From Patagioenas fasciata (Eukaryota > Chordata > Aves > Columbiformes > Columbidae): 64,000 nucleotides of DNA. The notes below the pieces were generated by a model. It made no database searches. It was not told the DNA's origin and saw only the letters and a program-made list of their open reading frames with translations. Of this stretch, positions 49,201-60,483 are shown piece after piece (positions within the stretch are counted from its first letter, which is position 1; each line of letters starts with the position of its first letter). The DNA is taken from the NCBI RefSeq assembly GCF_037038585.1, contig NC_092560.1, positions 61,057,549-61,121,548 of the forward strand, in the 5' to 3' direction. The position numbers and the translations under genes were made by a program.

Positions 49201-51910
49201 TAATCTTGTCTTTTAGGTTCAGTCTTATGTTCCCTTGTGCTAAGGTCCAATAGGCCTAAGCAGAAATTAATACAGGAAAAAGGATCCAAACTTGGAGATT
49301 TCCATCCTGTGTTCTTTGAATCACCTTTCTTTGTTTCTTTTAAACAGCAAACTCAACAATATAGAATGCTAAAGAACGATACTCACACAAGACTCAAAGG
49401 AGTAGAATCATGGGAGGTTTCTGCTGAGCAAAGCTCAAGAATAGGAGAGTCACAGCTTCTAAGTTTTCTACTTTCAAGCATTAGGTAGCTATACAATCTT
49501 CACAGTAATAAATAAGTAAATAGCTTTGTTTTTACTTTATCATCATAAGGCAGCAGTAAACACCCTGAACAGATGAGTACAAGATGAAAGATTGCTGCAG
49601 AAAACTGCACCAATTATGATGGCTCAACTTTGCCAGTCAGCAACAAATAAGAAAAACGAAGCAGATAAGGCTTTTTCTTCAGTAGAAGGTAAAACAGTGC
49701 CACCCCCTGCTTTTCCAGGGTATGCCCTTGCCTTTTGAGACAGCTGCAGAAAGCTGAATTCGTACTTCGCAATTACAAAACAGACAGCTGTCGTTAAGCC
49801 TTCCCTTCCTCCCTCACTCCAACACTGCATTCTTCTACCAGGTTATACATCTACAGTGGTATTTCAGTCACAAGTAAAGCTGCATGAAAGAAAAGAAGTT
49901 CTTTTTTGAACTTGCTCTAATACAGCTGAAACCTCAGTATAGACAAAGCCTGAACTGCAATAAAATCAGTCGCTTTTTACCAGGGAGCAGGAGTTTCTTT
50001 GACTTTACATGTCAGCTTTCCACAGCCACTATCTGTATGTAACTCATACATTTCCAAGCTGAAGGTAACACCACATTGCATCAACTATAAAGATTGTCTG
50101 CAGAGTCAGAATACCCAACTTCTTTTTTTAAATATCCCTCCATTTGCTTTATCACACCAGAAAACAAGTGTCACTCACTTTAAAGCTATGTCACACGTCA
50201 TCCTCTATCATTAACATACCTACCTGTTGAGGAATGGCTTAAAAATAAGGGACATCGGTCTGCAGAGCAGTTGTACGAGCAGAGCCTGTTCTGAAGACTT
50301 TAGCATAAGTAGTAGGGTTAGGCCACGGTGGGAACTGCTGTTTCAGTAAAATCAGCAAGGTCACTGAGACCTTGGCAGGGTCTCACAAACAGTTTTCAAG
50401 AGCACAAGAACGTAGAATAAGTATAGCTAGCAACTGCAAGTAGGAGGACCATGCAAATGTGACTATTAGAGCTTAAGCCAATTAGTAGGTGACAGGTATG
50501 CATAATTATCGTGAACGTAAGTATATGCTGTTCGGGCTAACAAATCGAACTATGCTTTATCACTCACCTTGGGTCGACCTGCGTGTTCCTCCGCCGCTCA
50601 AACCTACCCAGCAGTTTATCTCCTGTTCCTACATGAACATTCGTTTAATCTAAGGATCAGCAGTGATCAGAACTAGTAATGCCCAAGCACTGTTAAGACA
50701 AAAAGAATGCTTAAAGACTTCTTATTTCTGTTAAAAAGAAACGACTACTCATGCGCATCTTACTTATCCAGATTATCCTCTGCTGGTGGATAAACTGGCA
50801 ACTACAGTTTGTTACAACATAGCAATGTAGCAACCAAGTAAGACTCCACAACTGCCTCATCTTTTATTAGCAAAACATTCTGTAAGCTCATTCACAACAG
50901 GAAGCAGGGTCCCCAGTTGCCCAGGCTGAAGAAAGTGCAGACAAGTATTTCAACAAGAGTCACATATGATGCAGCACTCTCCTTAAAAACAAACTACTTC
51001 ACTCCTAACAACAGAAAATCCCAAAAAGGTCAGTTGCAGTATACAGAACTACATAAAATTCTAGGCATATTTAATTACCTCAAAACCAGATATACTGTTG
51101 ATTAGTAAACATTCCTAAACAGTCCTTAAATCTTTTGTCTTATTAAGCAGAGATCCTAGGCATGGTTTGGGCTTGGCTGCGGTCTGCTAAAAAGCAGCCC
51201 TAAGACAAGGTATCAGCAATGTATCCAAGTTATCAGCAATGAAAATATCAAGACATCTACAGCTGAACTCAAGGTCCCAGCTAAAGGGAATACTACACTC
51301 CACATGCATTTGAGTTCTCTCTATGGTTCCTGAGGTGACAGCTTAAAAACATGTATGCATGTCCATAATAGAATCTTTGGAAGCAAGTTTCACTGTATTT
51401 ATATGACTGCTCAATAATGTCTAAAAATTTCCCTTGCTACCTAAATTGCCAACCATTCTCCATTCTCTTTCATTGCAAGAAAGACTTTTTATTCTGAGCT
51501 TACTTTCCTTAGAATGAATAAGCGCTTAAGACAACTAATTTATTTTCAGACACAAAATTAGAAATTTTTCACCGGTCCTGAATATGAAGACAGTAGTTAC
51601 CTAGTGACACAGACAGTCGCATGAATTCATACTTCGGTGTGACGGTTCAACAGAACTATGAACCTGCCAGAAGAAAGCATTCACATGACTTTGAGTCAGT
51701 GCAATATATTCTAACAGTAAATATACAGAAGACATTAAGGTATTCTAGTCATTTATTTTTCAGTGTACAGCATCATTCATTTAAAATGAAGAAATAAGGC
51801 CCAAATGTCATAAAATACGTATATAGTGTTTGCTAGACAAACACTTGACTAAGAACAAGGCCTATACTTCATGGAGTTACGATCAAGTTCAGGCACATTA
51901 ACAGGAATAC
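46226..51910. other. intergenic DNA 3' of MRPS30
   Basis: No second gene recognised. Open frames (for example 47867-48310 on + and 48737-49078 on -) run through a CA/AAC-rich repeat or lack domains. An A-run lies at 46780-46792. Confidence 0.5.
48003..48110 (+). repeat. (AAAAC)n and (CACAA)n low-complexity tract
   Basis: AAAAC units grade into CACA/CCACAC-rich sequence. It explains the Thr/His/Lys-rich + frame and the Cys/Val/Trp-rich - frames across it. Confidence 0.85.
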
Positions 51911-51916
51911 TTTATT
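51911..51916 (-). terminator. polyadenylation signal AATAAA close to the MRPS30 stop
   Basis: On the - strand AATAAA lies only 11 bp after the TAA stop (51929-51927). A second AATAAA is at 51757-51752. The nearer one would give an unusually short 3'UTR, so the distal signal may be the main one. Confidence 0.5.
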
Positions 51917-51926
51917 GTTTAATGAT

Positions 51927-52195
51927 TTACAACTCTTTTGGTCTGTTTAACAGAAAACGAACCAACTGAAGCAAAACTTCATCATTAAAGCCTTTCACAC
52001 TACCATCTTCTACAACATCATACAATGGCTTACTCTCTGTACCCCAACAGATATTCTTCCGAGGGTTATTCTGAATTGTTTCTACAGTTAGTGCTAAAGT
52101 ATTTAGCTGGTAACAAAAGAAAGCGAAGTATTTTCCATCAGTCACTACCGCCTGTGATACAAAAGGACGGGTCACATCTGCTTCACTCCAGAATC
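51927..52195 (-). CDS. MRPS30 exon 5 (terminal coding exon)
   Basis: The acceptor ttctttattttgtag precedes gattctggagtg; the first two bases complete a Gly codon started in exon 4. It encodes the C-terminus from [13 protein letters not shown] to LLNRPKEL and ends in TAA. Confidence 0.95.
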
Positions 52196-55100
52196 CTACA
52201 AAATAAAGAAACAACACTAGTTATACAGGACCCAAAATTCCTGCCGGCACGCACATCTAAACCCCAGTCCTGAAACACAGAAAAATACCGGGAATTGCAG
52301 CAGTCACTTAGTAGCACAAAAAGTCCTGTTTGCTTTAGCAACACAGGCGTTCTTCATACAGACTATCTAAACCACAATAACCAATTAAGGATACTTCCAA
52401 GATCAGGGAGACCGTGGCATATTTGTATTTTGGACACAGTTCCCTCTTGCTGATTGATGAAGACACCACACTGATCAGCCAAAGAACTTTTCAAAATTAC
52501 AGAAGTTACTAATGCATCCAAGTCCTGCAAGTGATACGAGAGGAAATGCCTTTCCGTTTGAAAAAATCTATTCCACACTTCTCACAGGGCACTGAACCTT
52601 TGTTTCATGACAGAAGTAGGTATACATACACATGAGCAAAAACTGACTACAGCAACCAAACGGACAATAAAAAGAACATGCTATTTCTATAAGTATTAAT
52701 GCTTCAAACAACCCCTGCTGAGTATTAATAGTCTTCTAGAAATATTTACCTATTTATGCATGTGTGCTAGCACACACTGTAAAATTCTTAAAATATATAA
52801 CATGCAACAAACACTACTAATACCTGCTACAGAACAAAGAAAAACATTTAAATCATGCTGTTGTTACAGCTCATAATGTGCTTACAATCGTAATCAGCTT
52901 TACAGCCAAGAATTGACTAAAGAAGTCATAAAAATTTTGATGCAATATACAGCACAGTCAAAGGACTTTCTTCCATGTTTTGTTTCACAAGTGAAAATAC
53001 AGGCCAGCAGGTATTTTCTAGTAACAATTATTTTTACATGAATACACAAAAGACTGATCTATTTGTCCAGGCATAACATCCTCAAGTAAGGCTGCCGACA
53101 TTTCTCCTTCACCAACTGAATTGACATTTACGAAACAAGAGGCTGAACAACATAGCTGTTTCCAAGTATGCTGACTTGACTGAAGGTGAGTTAATTTTCT
53201 CCATGCAGTTAGAAACCTTTTTTGTGTAATAGCTAGCATGATCATTATTTGGATTTTGTTTGAGAAGAAGATAACACCTTGGCACAGAGTTAAAGTTTTT
53301 AACTGTTGTTGTCTGAGAGCCAAGACCTCTGAGTTCTCCCCACAGGTGAGAGGCAGTGAGGAAGGGAGGGCATAGATAGAGCAGAGCTTGACTGACATCC
53401 AGATTGTTCAATTAGAATAACCCATGCCATTAGCATCATGCTTCATATTTACGGGGAGCTGGTATGGACAGGGACAGAGACTTGTTCTGGTTCTGCTCCA
53501 TTTTGGGGGAGTTATGTTTGGGATGTTTAGCTTGGCCTTTTGCCGTTGTGTCATTTGCAGAGGCCTCTGGGCCTTTCTGCCTTTTTCTCTCTTCTCTCTC
53601 TGGTATCAGCTGTTCGGGACAAGGTGCTGCTGCCTGGGACTGGCTGCTCAGTGTGGATGGAGTTTGTGACAAATTGCACTGAGTATCTTTTATTTCATAT
53701 TCTATTTGAATTTTATATATAGTAGCAGTAAGTAAGTGTTATTTTAAATTGTTTTTATCTCAAGCCACAAGTTTCTCCCTTCACTTTTGATTCTCTCCTT
53801 TATTAGGGACAGGAGGGGCAGGGGAGAGAGCAAGCAGCTATCACGGTTATATTGCTAGCTCAGGTTAGACCATGACACCAAGAAAAAAAAAAAAAAACAA
53901 CAACAAAAAAAACCCCAAACTGCTTGACATATACCATCTTTCCCCATTACAAATGTGGAGTGAGAAAGTGAATAAAGCAGAGGTTTCTGCACAGGCTTAG
54001 TGTTATACATGAAAAAATATTTTTCTGCATAACTAATTCTCCCTGAGACAAAGCACTCAAAGTCTTAACTCCCTTGTATAAGGTCTGCTTCTCTCACTGG
54101 TTCAATTAAATTTTCAAAGATCCAATTAAAGGATCATCTTCAGAAGAGCAAGCATGAGAAAAACATGGTGGGGAGAAAAGATTACAGAACTTCATAGCAG
54201 GCATTCATCACCAGGCAGAATTTATAAAGTGACACTCTCACCTTGATACATTGCTTGTGCTGCTGTCCAGGCAAAAAGACTTGCAATACCATTAGCTCGA
54301 TAAACAACTTCAATCTGATCCTCAAGATTTGCTTTTACAAGCCTCTCCCGTTTTAGTTTATCAGGAATAAGATGAAACTGTGTGTGTCCATAACAGCATG
54401 GATCTGCTACCTTTGATCCTGTGTCCCCCAAAAAGAAAACAAAAAGAAATAAGAGCCAGTCATACAACATTCATTACTATGCATACGAACACATCTCTAT
54501 TATCAGACTCCAAACAACAGAAGGTTAGACCCTCTACTGTGTATCTGTATAAATATTGAGATTCCTCTGTTCCTGAGTGAGACTGGAGGGATTGCCCAAA
54601 ACCAAAAGATCACATACTAAACGGTCTCTGAGGAGATGTATTAAAATTCAAGGCAAATTTTCTGTTTAGGCCAGCTCACTGAAGCAAATCTGTACACAGA
54701 GCACCACAGGCACAGAAGGATGCTGCTCCCTGTTGCCTGACACAGAATGTCAATACAGATTTATATACCATATATACTTATATACTATAGTTACATATAA
54801 AAACACATAAATAGCGTTTTTTTTTCCCTGTTGATGGGATGAAAAGAGTTAGGGGGTGTTATTTGTTTTGGGGCTGTTGCTTCAGGCTTTTTAAATGAGA
54901 AAAAAAAAGTTAACATTTCATGACTAGAAACTCTTACCTATAAATACCTTGTTTTCGTACTGCCTTTTAAACAATGGCAGTTTGGATGGTTTGTGATCAA
55001 TAACAGGAACATCTCCAAGATCTGACTCCAACAGTACAACCTTGAGGGAAGTAGAAGAAAATCTACAACATAAATCACGTTTCTGACACCAGGCTTCACA

Positions 55101-56765
55101 AAATATGCCACTTTCTGGACATATGCCAGAACGTGCAGGTCTTGCTTACCTAGACCATATATTTAACCTTAACAGAAATTAATTTTTTGCAACAGAACTT
55201 CTTGTTCTGTGACAAGTGCTAATACAACCATCTTTATTGAAGTCCAAATTTTCCGCAATATACAAAGAACACAGTGAAATGGTGCTAATGAAGCTGCCAA
55301 TTGGTACTATCTTCAAAACCAGAATCCTTTTCTTTAGATGACCAAAAACATTTCTAGCAGCAGTCTTATACCATTCTTGTCCATTTCTCTCATCTTATTC
55401 TCCACCAAGAACACTCCACACTACATTTCTTATTCTTGCAAGCATAAAGCCTAAAAATTCCATTCAATTAAGTGTAACAGCATGCATTTTATCTAAAGCA
55501 CAGAGATGACTAGCTTGAAGTTCAGAAGACTGTCTCAATACCAACAAAGCACTTACAACGAGGTTGTAAGGGCATTAAGACTTGAAAAGCACACATATGT
55601 ACTACATGCCTGATTATCCAGGTCCTCCACATACTACCTATTGCATGGTTTCAGTGGCAGTCACAAACGTAACTGAAAACACATGTGATCAACTTGGTGT
55701 TGAAAATATCCACACCTCTGGAAGTTGCTTTGGTACACGGATCTGAAGGTATGGGTTATCATCGATCTGAAATCGCACAGGATCAACTCTACCCTTTCGA
55801 TGTCCATGAACAACAACTTCCTCCCCGTGATGCCAGTAATAGTTAACTTCAGGTTTTAGATCTGAAACAGAACAGAGGGATAGTGAGAAACAGAGACTGC
55901 CCCATTGCTTTTTAAACCCTCCCAACTCTTCTTCTGTAGCTGCAGTAAAACATTAAAAAGACGCTGGAGACAAGATCAATTACTAGTGACGGTCTGAACC
56001 ACCCCGCCACAGCAGTGCTGCTCTCACTGGCCTCACAGCCCGGTCCCACCGCCCATGGACGCCCTCCTCCGTCTCCTTCCCGCCCCGTTCCACACCGAGG
56101 GAGGAGGCGGCCAGCAGCGGGTTGCGGCCGCACAGGGAGGCGACGAGGCTGGAGACGAGCTGCGTGAGGAACGGCCCGGGCGTGTGCTCCTGGCTGCGGT
56201 AGAGGACCGGCCGCCTCTTGTGCTGGTAGAAGCTCTCCTGCAGCAGCGCGTCGCAGGCCAGAGCGCGCAGCTCGCGCACGTCCAGGTATGGCGCCGCTCC
56301 CGTCGCCGCCTCCGCGGCTCTGGCGGGTGCCAGTGCCGCCGCTCCCGGCTGCGGGGCTGTGCCGGCCTCGGCGGTCACTCCCACCGCTGCCGGGGCTTTG
56401 GAGGCTGCCGACGCCGTTCTCGGGGGCAGCCCCGGCACGAAGACGGTCTTGGTGAAGCTCCGGTACCAGCGGTCGGCGTTGAGAGCGAAGGTCTGCGGGT
56501 AAACCACATACTTGGGCCGCTGTAGCAGCCCGTACAGCCGCAGCTTCTCCTCGATTGACGGCGCCGCGTGCACCCGCTGCTTGAAGTGCTCCAGGCGCCG
56601 CCGCTTAGCCGCTTTGCTCTTGGCCGTGGTGGAAGCCACGATGGGCGGGTAGAGCGAGTCGGGAGGCTGTGGGGAGTCGGGGGGCTGTGAGGAGACGGCG
56701 GGCTCCGCCTGCGAGAGCCAGCGTCGGCCGGTCCACAGCAACCGCCGTCCCCCGGGCGCCGCCAT
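51927..56765 (-). CDS. MRPS30, mitochondrial ribosomal protein mL65 (PDCD9 family)
   Basis: Complete five-exon gene on the - strand. Coding exons: 56765-56096, 55861-55716, 55040-54938, 54418-54242, 52195-51927. All introns are GT-AG and the phases fit (1, 0, 1, 1). The coding length is 1,365 bp (454 residues plus stop), slightly longer than human MRPS30 (about 439). The start is the ATG of MAAPGGRR. The N-terminus is rich in Arg and lacks acidic residues until residue 21 ([15 protein letters not shown]), fitting a mitochondrial presequence. Family landmarks: [86 protein letters not shown]. The protein is a metazoan-specific component of the mitoribosome, now placed in the large subunit (mL65). 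An Ala-rich low-complexity insert lies in exon 1 (residues about 131-170). Introns are 234, 675, 519 and 2,046 bp; the last contains a solo LTR. Confidence 0.96.
53169..53877 (+). mobile_element. older solo LTR in MRPS30 intron 4
   Basis: Homologous to the LTR at 15660-16267 but more diverged. It shares gagttaattttctccat (53188-53204), a tttttatctcaagccac block near 53754, and a gctagctcaggttagac ... catgaca terminus. It lies in the 2,046-bp intron 4, antisense to the gene. No internal retroviral sequence accompanies it. The 5' boundary is approximate. Confidence 0.75.
54242..54418 (-). CDS. MRPS30 exon 4
   Basis: The acceptor ttgggggacacag precedes gatcaaagg and the donor is CAAG|GTGAGAG. 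It is 177 bp and encodes [20 protein letters not shown] through [11 protein letters not shown]. Confidence 0.95.
54938..55040 (-). CDS. MRPS30 exon 3
   Basis: The acceptor cttctacttccctcaag precedes gttgtactg; the donor is ATAG|GTAAGAG. It is 103 bp and encodes [20 protein letters not shown] and then [14 protein letters not shown]. Confidence 0.94.
55716..55861 (-). CDS. MRPS30 exon 2
   Basis: The acceptor ctgttctgtttcag precedes atctaaaacc; the donor is CCAGAG|GTGTGG. It is 146 bp and encodes [20 protein letters not shown] through RVPKQLPE. Confidence 0.94.
56096..56765 (-). CDS. MRPS30 exon 1
   Basis: 670 bp, GC-rich, from the initiator ATG (56765-56763) to a donor CTCG|GTGTGG. It contributes 223 full codons plus one base. 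The frame also stays open upstream for 31 codons to an ATG at 56858, but that extension is acidic/His-containing and unlike a presequence, so the MAAPGG start is preferred. The Ala/Pro-rich stretch near residues 131-170 is low complexity. Confidence 0.95.
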
Positions 56766-56963
56766 TTCGCAGAGCTGCGACACAGCGGAAGGGCGGTGTC
56801 GGGCAATCGGGAAGCCTGATTGGCCGCTGGGAACCACATGAGCGAACCAACCTTCCAATCGGCAAGCTCCTCAGAAAGAGAGAGCGCTGCCGGGACAGAA
56901 AGGGGCGCGGCCTTTGGGGAGGCGTGTCACTGGCTGGCCCCACACTCCCTGCAGCGCGGCTTC

Positions 56964-56975
56964 TGCGCATGCGTC
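56964..56975. promoter_or_regulatory. NRF-1-like site
   Basis: TGCGCATGCGTC matches the palindromic NRF-1 core (YGCGCAYGCGCR) with one deviation at the end. NRF-1 drives many nuclear genes for mitochondrial proteins. Confidence 0.7.
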
Positions 56976-57023
56976 ACAGGTCCGTTCCCCTCCCCCCCTC
57001 ACCCCGGCTCTTCCGGGTGGTGC

Positions 57024-57042
57024 ACTACAGTTCCCAGGATGC
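57024..57042 (+). promoter_or_regulatory. ZNF143/THAP11-type (Staf) site
   Basis: ACTACAGTTCCCAGGATGC fits the extended ZNF143 motif ACTACAnnTCCCRnmATGC across its whole length. It lies about 260 bp upstream of the MRPS30 start codon, next to ETS cores on both sides. Confidence 0.85.
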
Positions 57043-57079
57043 CCAGCGGGGGGGCGGTCCGGAAATGCTCGGAATCGCG

Positions 57080-57640
57080 AGGTCAGAGAATGTCGCGAGT
57101 TGAAAGGAACCCACAAGGATCGTCGAGTTCAGCGCTTGTGACAACGGCATAGTTCACGCGATGTGTCTGAGGGTGTTATCCAGTCTCTTCTTGAACACTG
57201 TCAGGCTTGGGGCCGTGACACCTCCCTGGGGAGCCTGTTCCAGTGCTCCACCACCCTCTGGGGGAAGAAACTTTTCCTAATGTCCAACCTAAACCTCCCC
57301 TGGCACATCTTCCTGACATTCCCCCAGGTTCTGTCACTGGTCACCAGAGAGAAGAGATCAGTGCCTGCACCTCCTCCTCCCCTTGGGAGGAAGCTGTAGA
57401 CCCAGTAAGGTCTCTCAGTCTCCTCCTCCAGGATGAACAAACAAAGTGAGTTTAGCTGCTCCTCACATGGTTTCTCCTCCAAACCCTTCACCAACTTCAT
57501 AGCCCTCTTCTGGACACTCTCCAGTAGCTTTATATCCTTTTTATCCTGTGGCACCCAGAACTGCACACAGTGCTCCAGCTGAGGCCACACCAGTGCAGAT
57601 CAGAGCGTGACGATCACCTCCCTGCCCAGCTGGCAGTGCT
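57080..57640 (-). mobile_element. CR1 LINE abutting the MRPS30 promoter
   Basis: A reverse CR1 with its 3' end nearest the gene (gtcagagaatgtcgcgagttg, ccacaaggatcgtcgag). The - strand coding end reads [25 protein letters not shown] and [20 protein letters not shown]. It begins about 40 bp beyond the ZNF143 site and marks the outer limit of the promoter island. Confidence 0.92.
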
Positions 57641-58029
57641 GACCTGAAGCACCGGGTCCTGCGGTGGGTCCCGCTTACCACTGTGGCGGGGCCTGTACGG
57701 CCACCGGGCCCATCTCCCCAGGATGAGCCCATATTTCAGAGGGAGACCTGCATTCCAAATTGAGTGGTTGTATTGCACAAAGAAGGAGCCCTTAGCTGCT
57801 TTCGTTTGAGAAGACAGCATTCTTGAAGCAGTTTTCTATGTGCTCCTCTTCAGCAGGTAATCACCCCCCCACCAGTGTGAAAGACCGAGCTGCTCAATTT
57901 AAATGATAAGGACAAACTATCTCTGTAATAAAAAAACAGATTGAACCCTTTTCTTTACAGAACCCTTACTAAGGAGAAATTATTTTGTACAAACCAAGTA
58001 CCGTAGCAGAAATACAAGTTTGTTGGCTT
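57641..58029. other. spacer between CR1 copies
   Basis: A short GC-rich stretch (about 57640-57730) followed by AT-rich DNA. No gene recognised. Confidence 0.5.
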
Positions 58030-58689
58030 CTGGTTGACAACAGGTAAACCACAAGTCAGCAATGTGGCCTTGTGGCCAAGAAGTCCAATGGTATCTGGGG
58101 GTGCATTAAAAAGGTGGTGACCAGCAGATTGAGGGAGGTGATCCTCCCCCTATACTCTGCCCTGCTGAGGCTGCATCTGGAGTACTATGTCCAGTTCTGG
58201 GCTCCCCAGTTTAAGAAGGACAAGGAATTACTGGAGGGAGTCCAGCAAAGAGCTACAAACATGATTAGGGGCCTAGAGCACCTTTCTTTCAAGGAGAGAT
58301 TGAGATAGCTAGGTCTGTTCAACCTGGGGAAGAGAAGGCTGAGAGGGGATCTCATCAATACTTATGAATATCTCAAGGGTGGGTGTCAAGAGGATGGGAC
58401 CTGACTCCTTTAAGTGGTGCCCAGCAATAGGATGAGGTGTAACAGGCACAAACTGAAGCATAAGAGGTTCCATCTAAACATGAGGAGAAACTTCTTTACT
58501 TTGAGGGTGGCAGAACACTGGAACAGGCTGCCCAGAGAGGTTCTGGAGTCTCCTTCTCAGGAGACATTCAAAACCCACTTGGACACATTTCTGTGTGATC
58601 TACTCTAGGTGTACCTGCTTTAACAGGCAGGTTGGACTAGATGATCTCCAGAGGTCCCTTCCAACCCCAACCATTCTGTGATTCTGTGA
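58030..58689 (+). mobile_element. CR1 LINE with intact 3' end
   Basis: A + strand CR1. The coding end shows [38 protein letters not shown] and [20 protein letters not shown]. The 3' terminus is complete: ggttggactagatgatctcc, cccttccaaccccaacc, then two attctgtg units ending at 58689. Frame breaks show it is inactive. Confidence 0.95.
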
Positions 58690-60483
58690 AATGGAAATGG
58701 ATTGACTGGGGAAAATAATCTACTGTCATTTTGAAAGGCAAATAGAGCTATTTGGATTCTGATGTGATAGCTAAGTAACAATTCAAACATTTGTTTTAAG
58801 AGACTTAGCCATTTGCACAATTTCAGTATTCAGCTGGTGAAACAGGTACACTTCTGTGAGAAAATTTGTGGAGTCAGCTATACTGCTCAAAAGGTCACAG
58901 AAGGGAAAGGCTGATGAGTAGACTCGGCTCAGTGTGAGGATGAACTAGATTAAGAACATGGGTGTTGCCGGAGAAAGCTAATGTATCTAAATATTACTAT
59001 AATATGGTATTACTGAGGTGGCAAGTGTCTATGTTCTTAAAAGGTGTCATGAAGATGGAATTTGAAGAACAGGAGTCATTCAGCTTCCTTTATAATTTTT
59101 CTAGTATAGAGGACACCAGACTTTTTCATGCAGTTTAAATGGAAAATTGGAAGCCTAACTTCAAGTCCCATAATTAACCCACAGACGTATTTTGGTAAAT
59201 AAGGACTGATGTTCAAGTATTTCTCTGCTGCTTTAAAAAAAAACCCAAACCACTCACTTCCTAAATCTGTCTAATGTGAGTTCTGTTTTACCAACTTAGG
59301 CACTTCATTTAAACAGCTAAAAGATAATTCTCTCATAAAGTGAAAAGTGCAGGTAGGAAAAATACAGACTTCCCAATACCCATCAAAAACCAAAGAAGAC
59401 TTCCTCCACAGTCTTCATCTATAGTATATTTTCTATATTTCTTCAGCTTCACAGGTCAGCTTCTTCTCACCAGTAGGCAAAAATGCAGGCCTTGCAGCAT
59501 ATCCTGTAACTTCATTTCAGGCTATTAGAAGCCTAAGGAATGTATGGATCTTAAGGATACAGTGTGCTAAATGAAGAGTATCCCACCATATGGATTGTAT
59601 ACCATTTCTGACATCCTGAGAAGCACTTAAGGAAGACAGCAGAGAGCTGAAGAAAGGCATGGGTCTGGTTTTTGTAGCCATGTAGCTGGTGTGGCATTGA
59701 GAAGTATGCTGCCATGATTAACATGGTAAATCCACACACTGGACTTACTAGTTCAAACCCGAGACTGTGCAAAGAGACATTTTCTGGAGTGGGTATGATC
59801 TGTGTCCAGCTAGCTGGGAGATGGAGCCATTAAACAGACCTTTCATTATCTGTGTAGCTGTAATATTCAAAGGCGTAATAAACTCAGTATCTGAAACTTG
59901 ATAAGAACGCCTATCGGTACAAAGCACACAAAAAGAACCGAAGGATTGTAGAAGGAAGTCCTGGTGACTATGGATTTCCAAATGCAGCACCAGATTCAGT
60001 TTCAGTCTGAATCTTTTGTGCTTCTTTTTTCTGTAATGGAAAAATGCAGAAGAGCACATCCTTCTCAACCAAAATGTTCCACACTTGAAGCATCATTCAT
60101 TTAGTTTGATTAGCTTGAGGCATGAGAGCCATGTATTTTGTAATTTAAAAATATTGCATTTTCTTCTAAACAGTAAAGGAACCTTCATTGCTTAGATTCT
60201 CAAGTGCTAACCACAAAAAGTACTTAGACAGTCTTCCCTAACTTTACAAAACTTTTGGTACATATGAAGGTCAGCTGATACTTATCCTTGGTGACTAAGT
60301 CTAGAGATGGCTGTAAGATAAATACATGACCTGACTAATGAGTCACGACTGACTTCCAGTCAAATGATTGCTAAGATTGTATTTCTAAAAAGAAAAATAA
60401 CTACATATACAGATTTATTTTTTTTTTTCTATAATATCCCTAAAGGGCTGATTTACTGACTTCTGGAATGGCTTCTTTTCAGT
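58690..60483. other. AT-rich intergenic DNA
   Basis: No gene recognised. Short frames near 59551-60068 on the - strand lack domains. Confidence 0.5.

Larger units (their letters stand above)
56766..57079 (-). promoter_or_regulatory. MRPS30 CpG-island promoter
   Basis: GC-rich region directly upstream of the start codon. Visible motifs: two CCAAT boxes in opposite orientation (56819-56823 and 56855-56859), an NRF-1-like TGCGCATGCGTC (56964-56975), ETS/GABP-type CTTCCGG (57010-57016) and CCGGAA (57059-57064), and a ZNF143-type ACTACAGTTCCCAGGATGC (57024-57042). No TATA box is seen. This set is typical of nuclear genes for mitochondrial translation. The island is symmetrical enough that divergent transcription to the right is possible. 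Confidence 0.8.

Noticed and set aside
56766..56858. In-frame 31-codon N-terminal extension of MRPS30
   Set aside because: The extension contains Glu and His residues and breaks the presequence pattern, while the MAAPGGRR start has good context and family agreement.
56055..57152. Long + strand frames (156, 144 and 110 codons) across MRPS30 exon 1 and promoter
   Set aside because: They are Arg/Gly/Pro-rich artefacts of CpG-island composition antisense to verified coding sequence.
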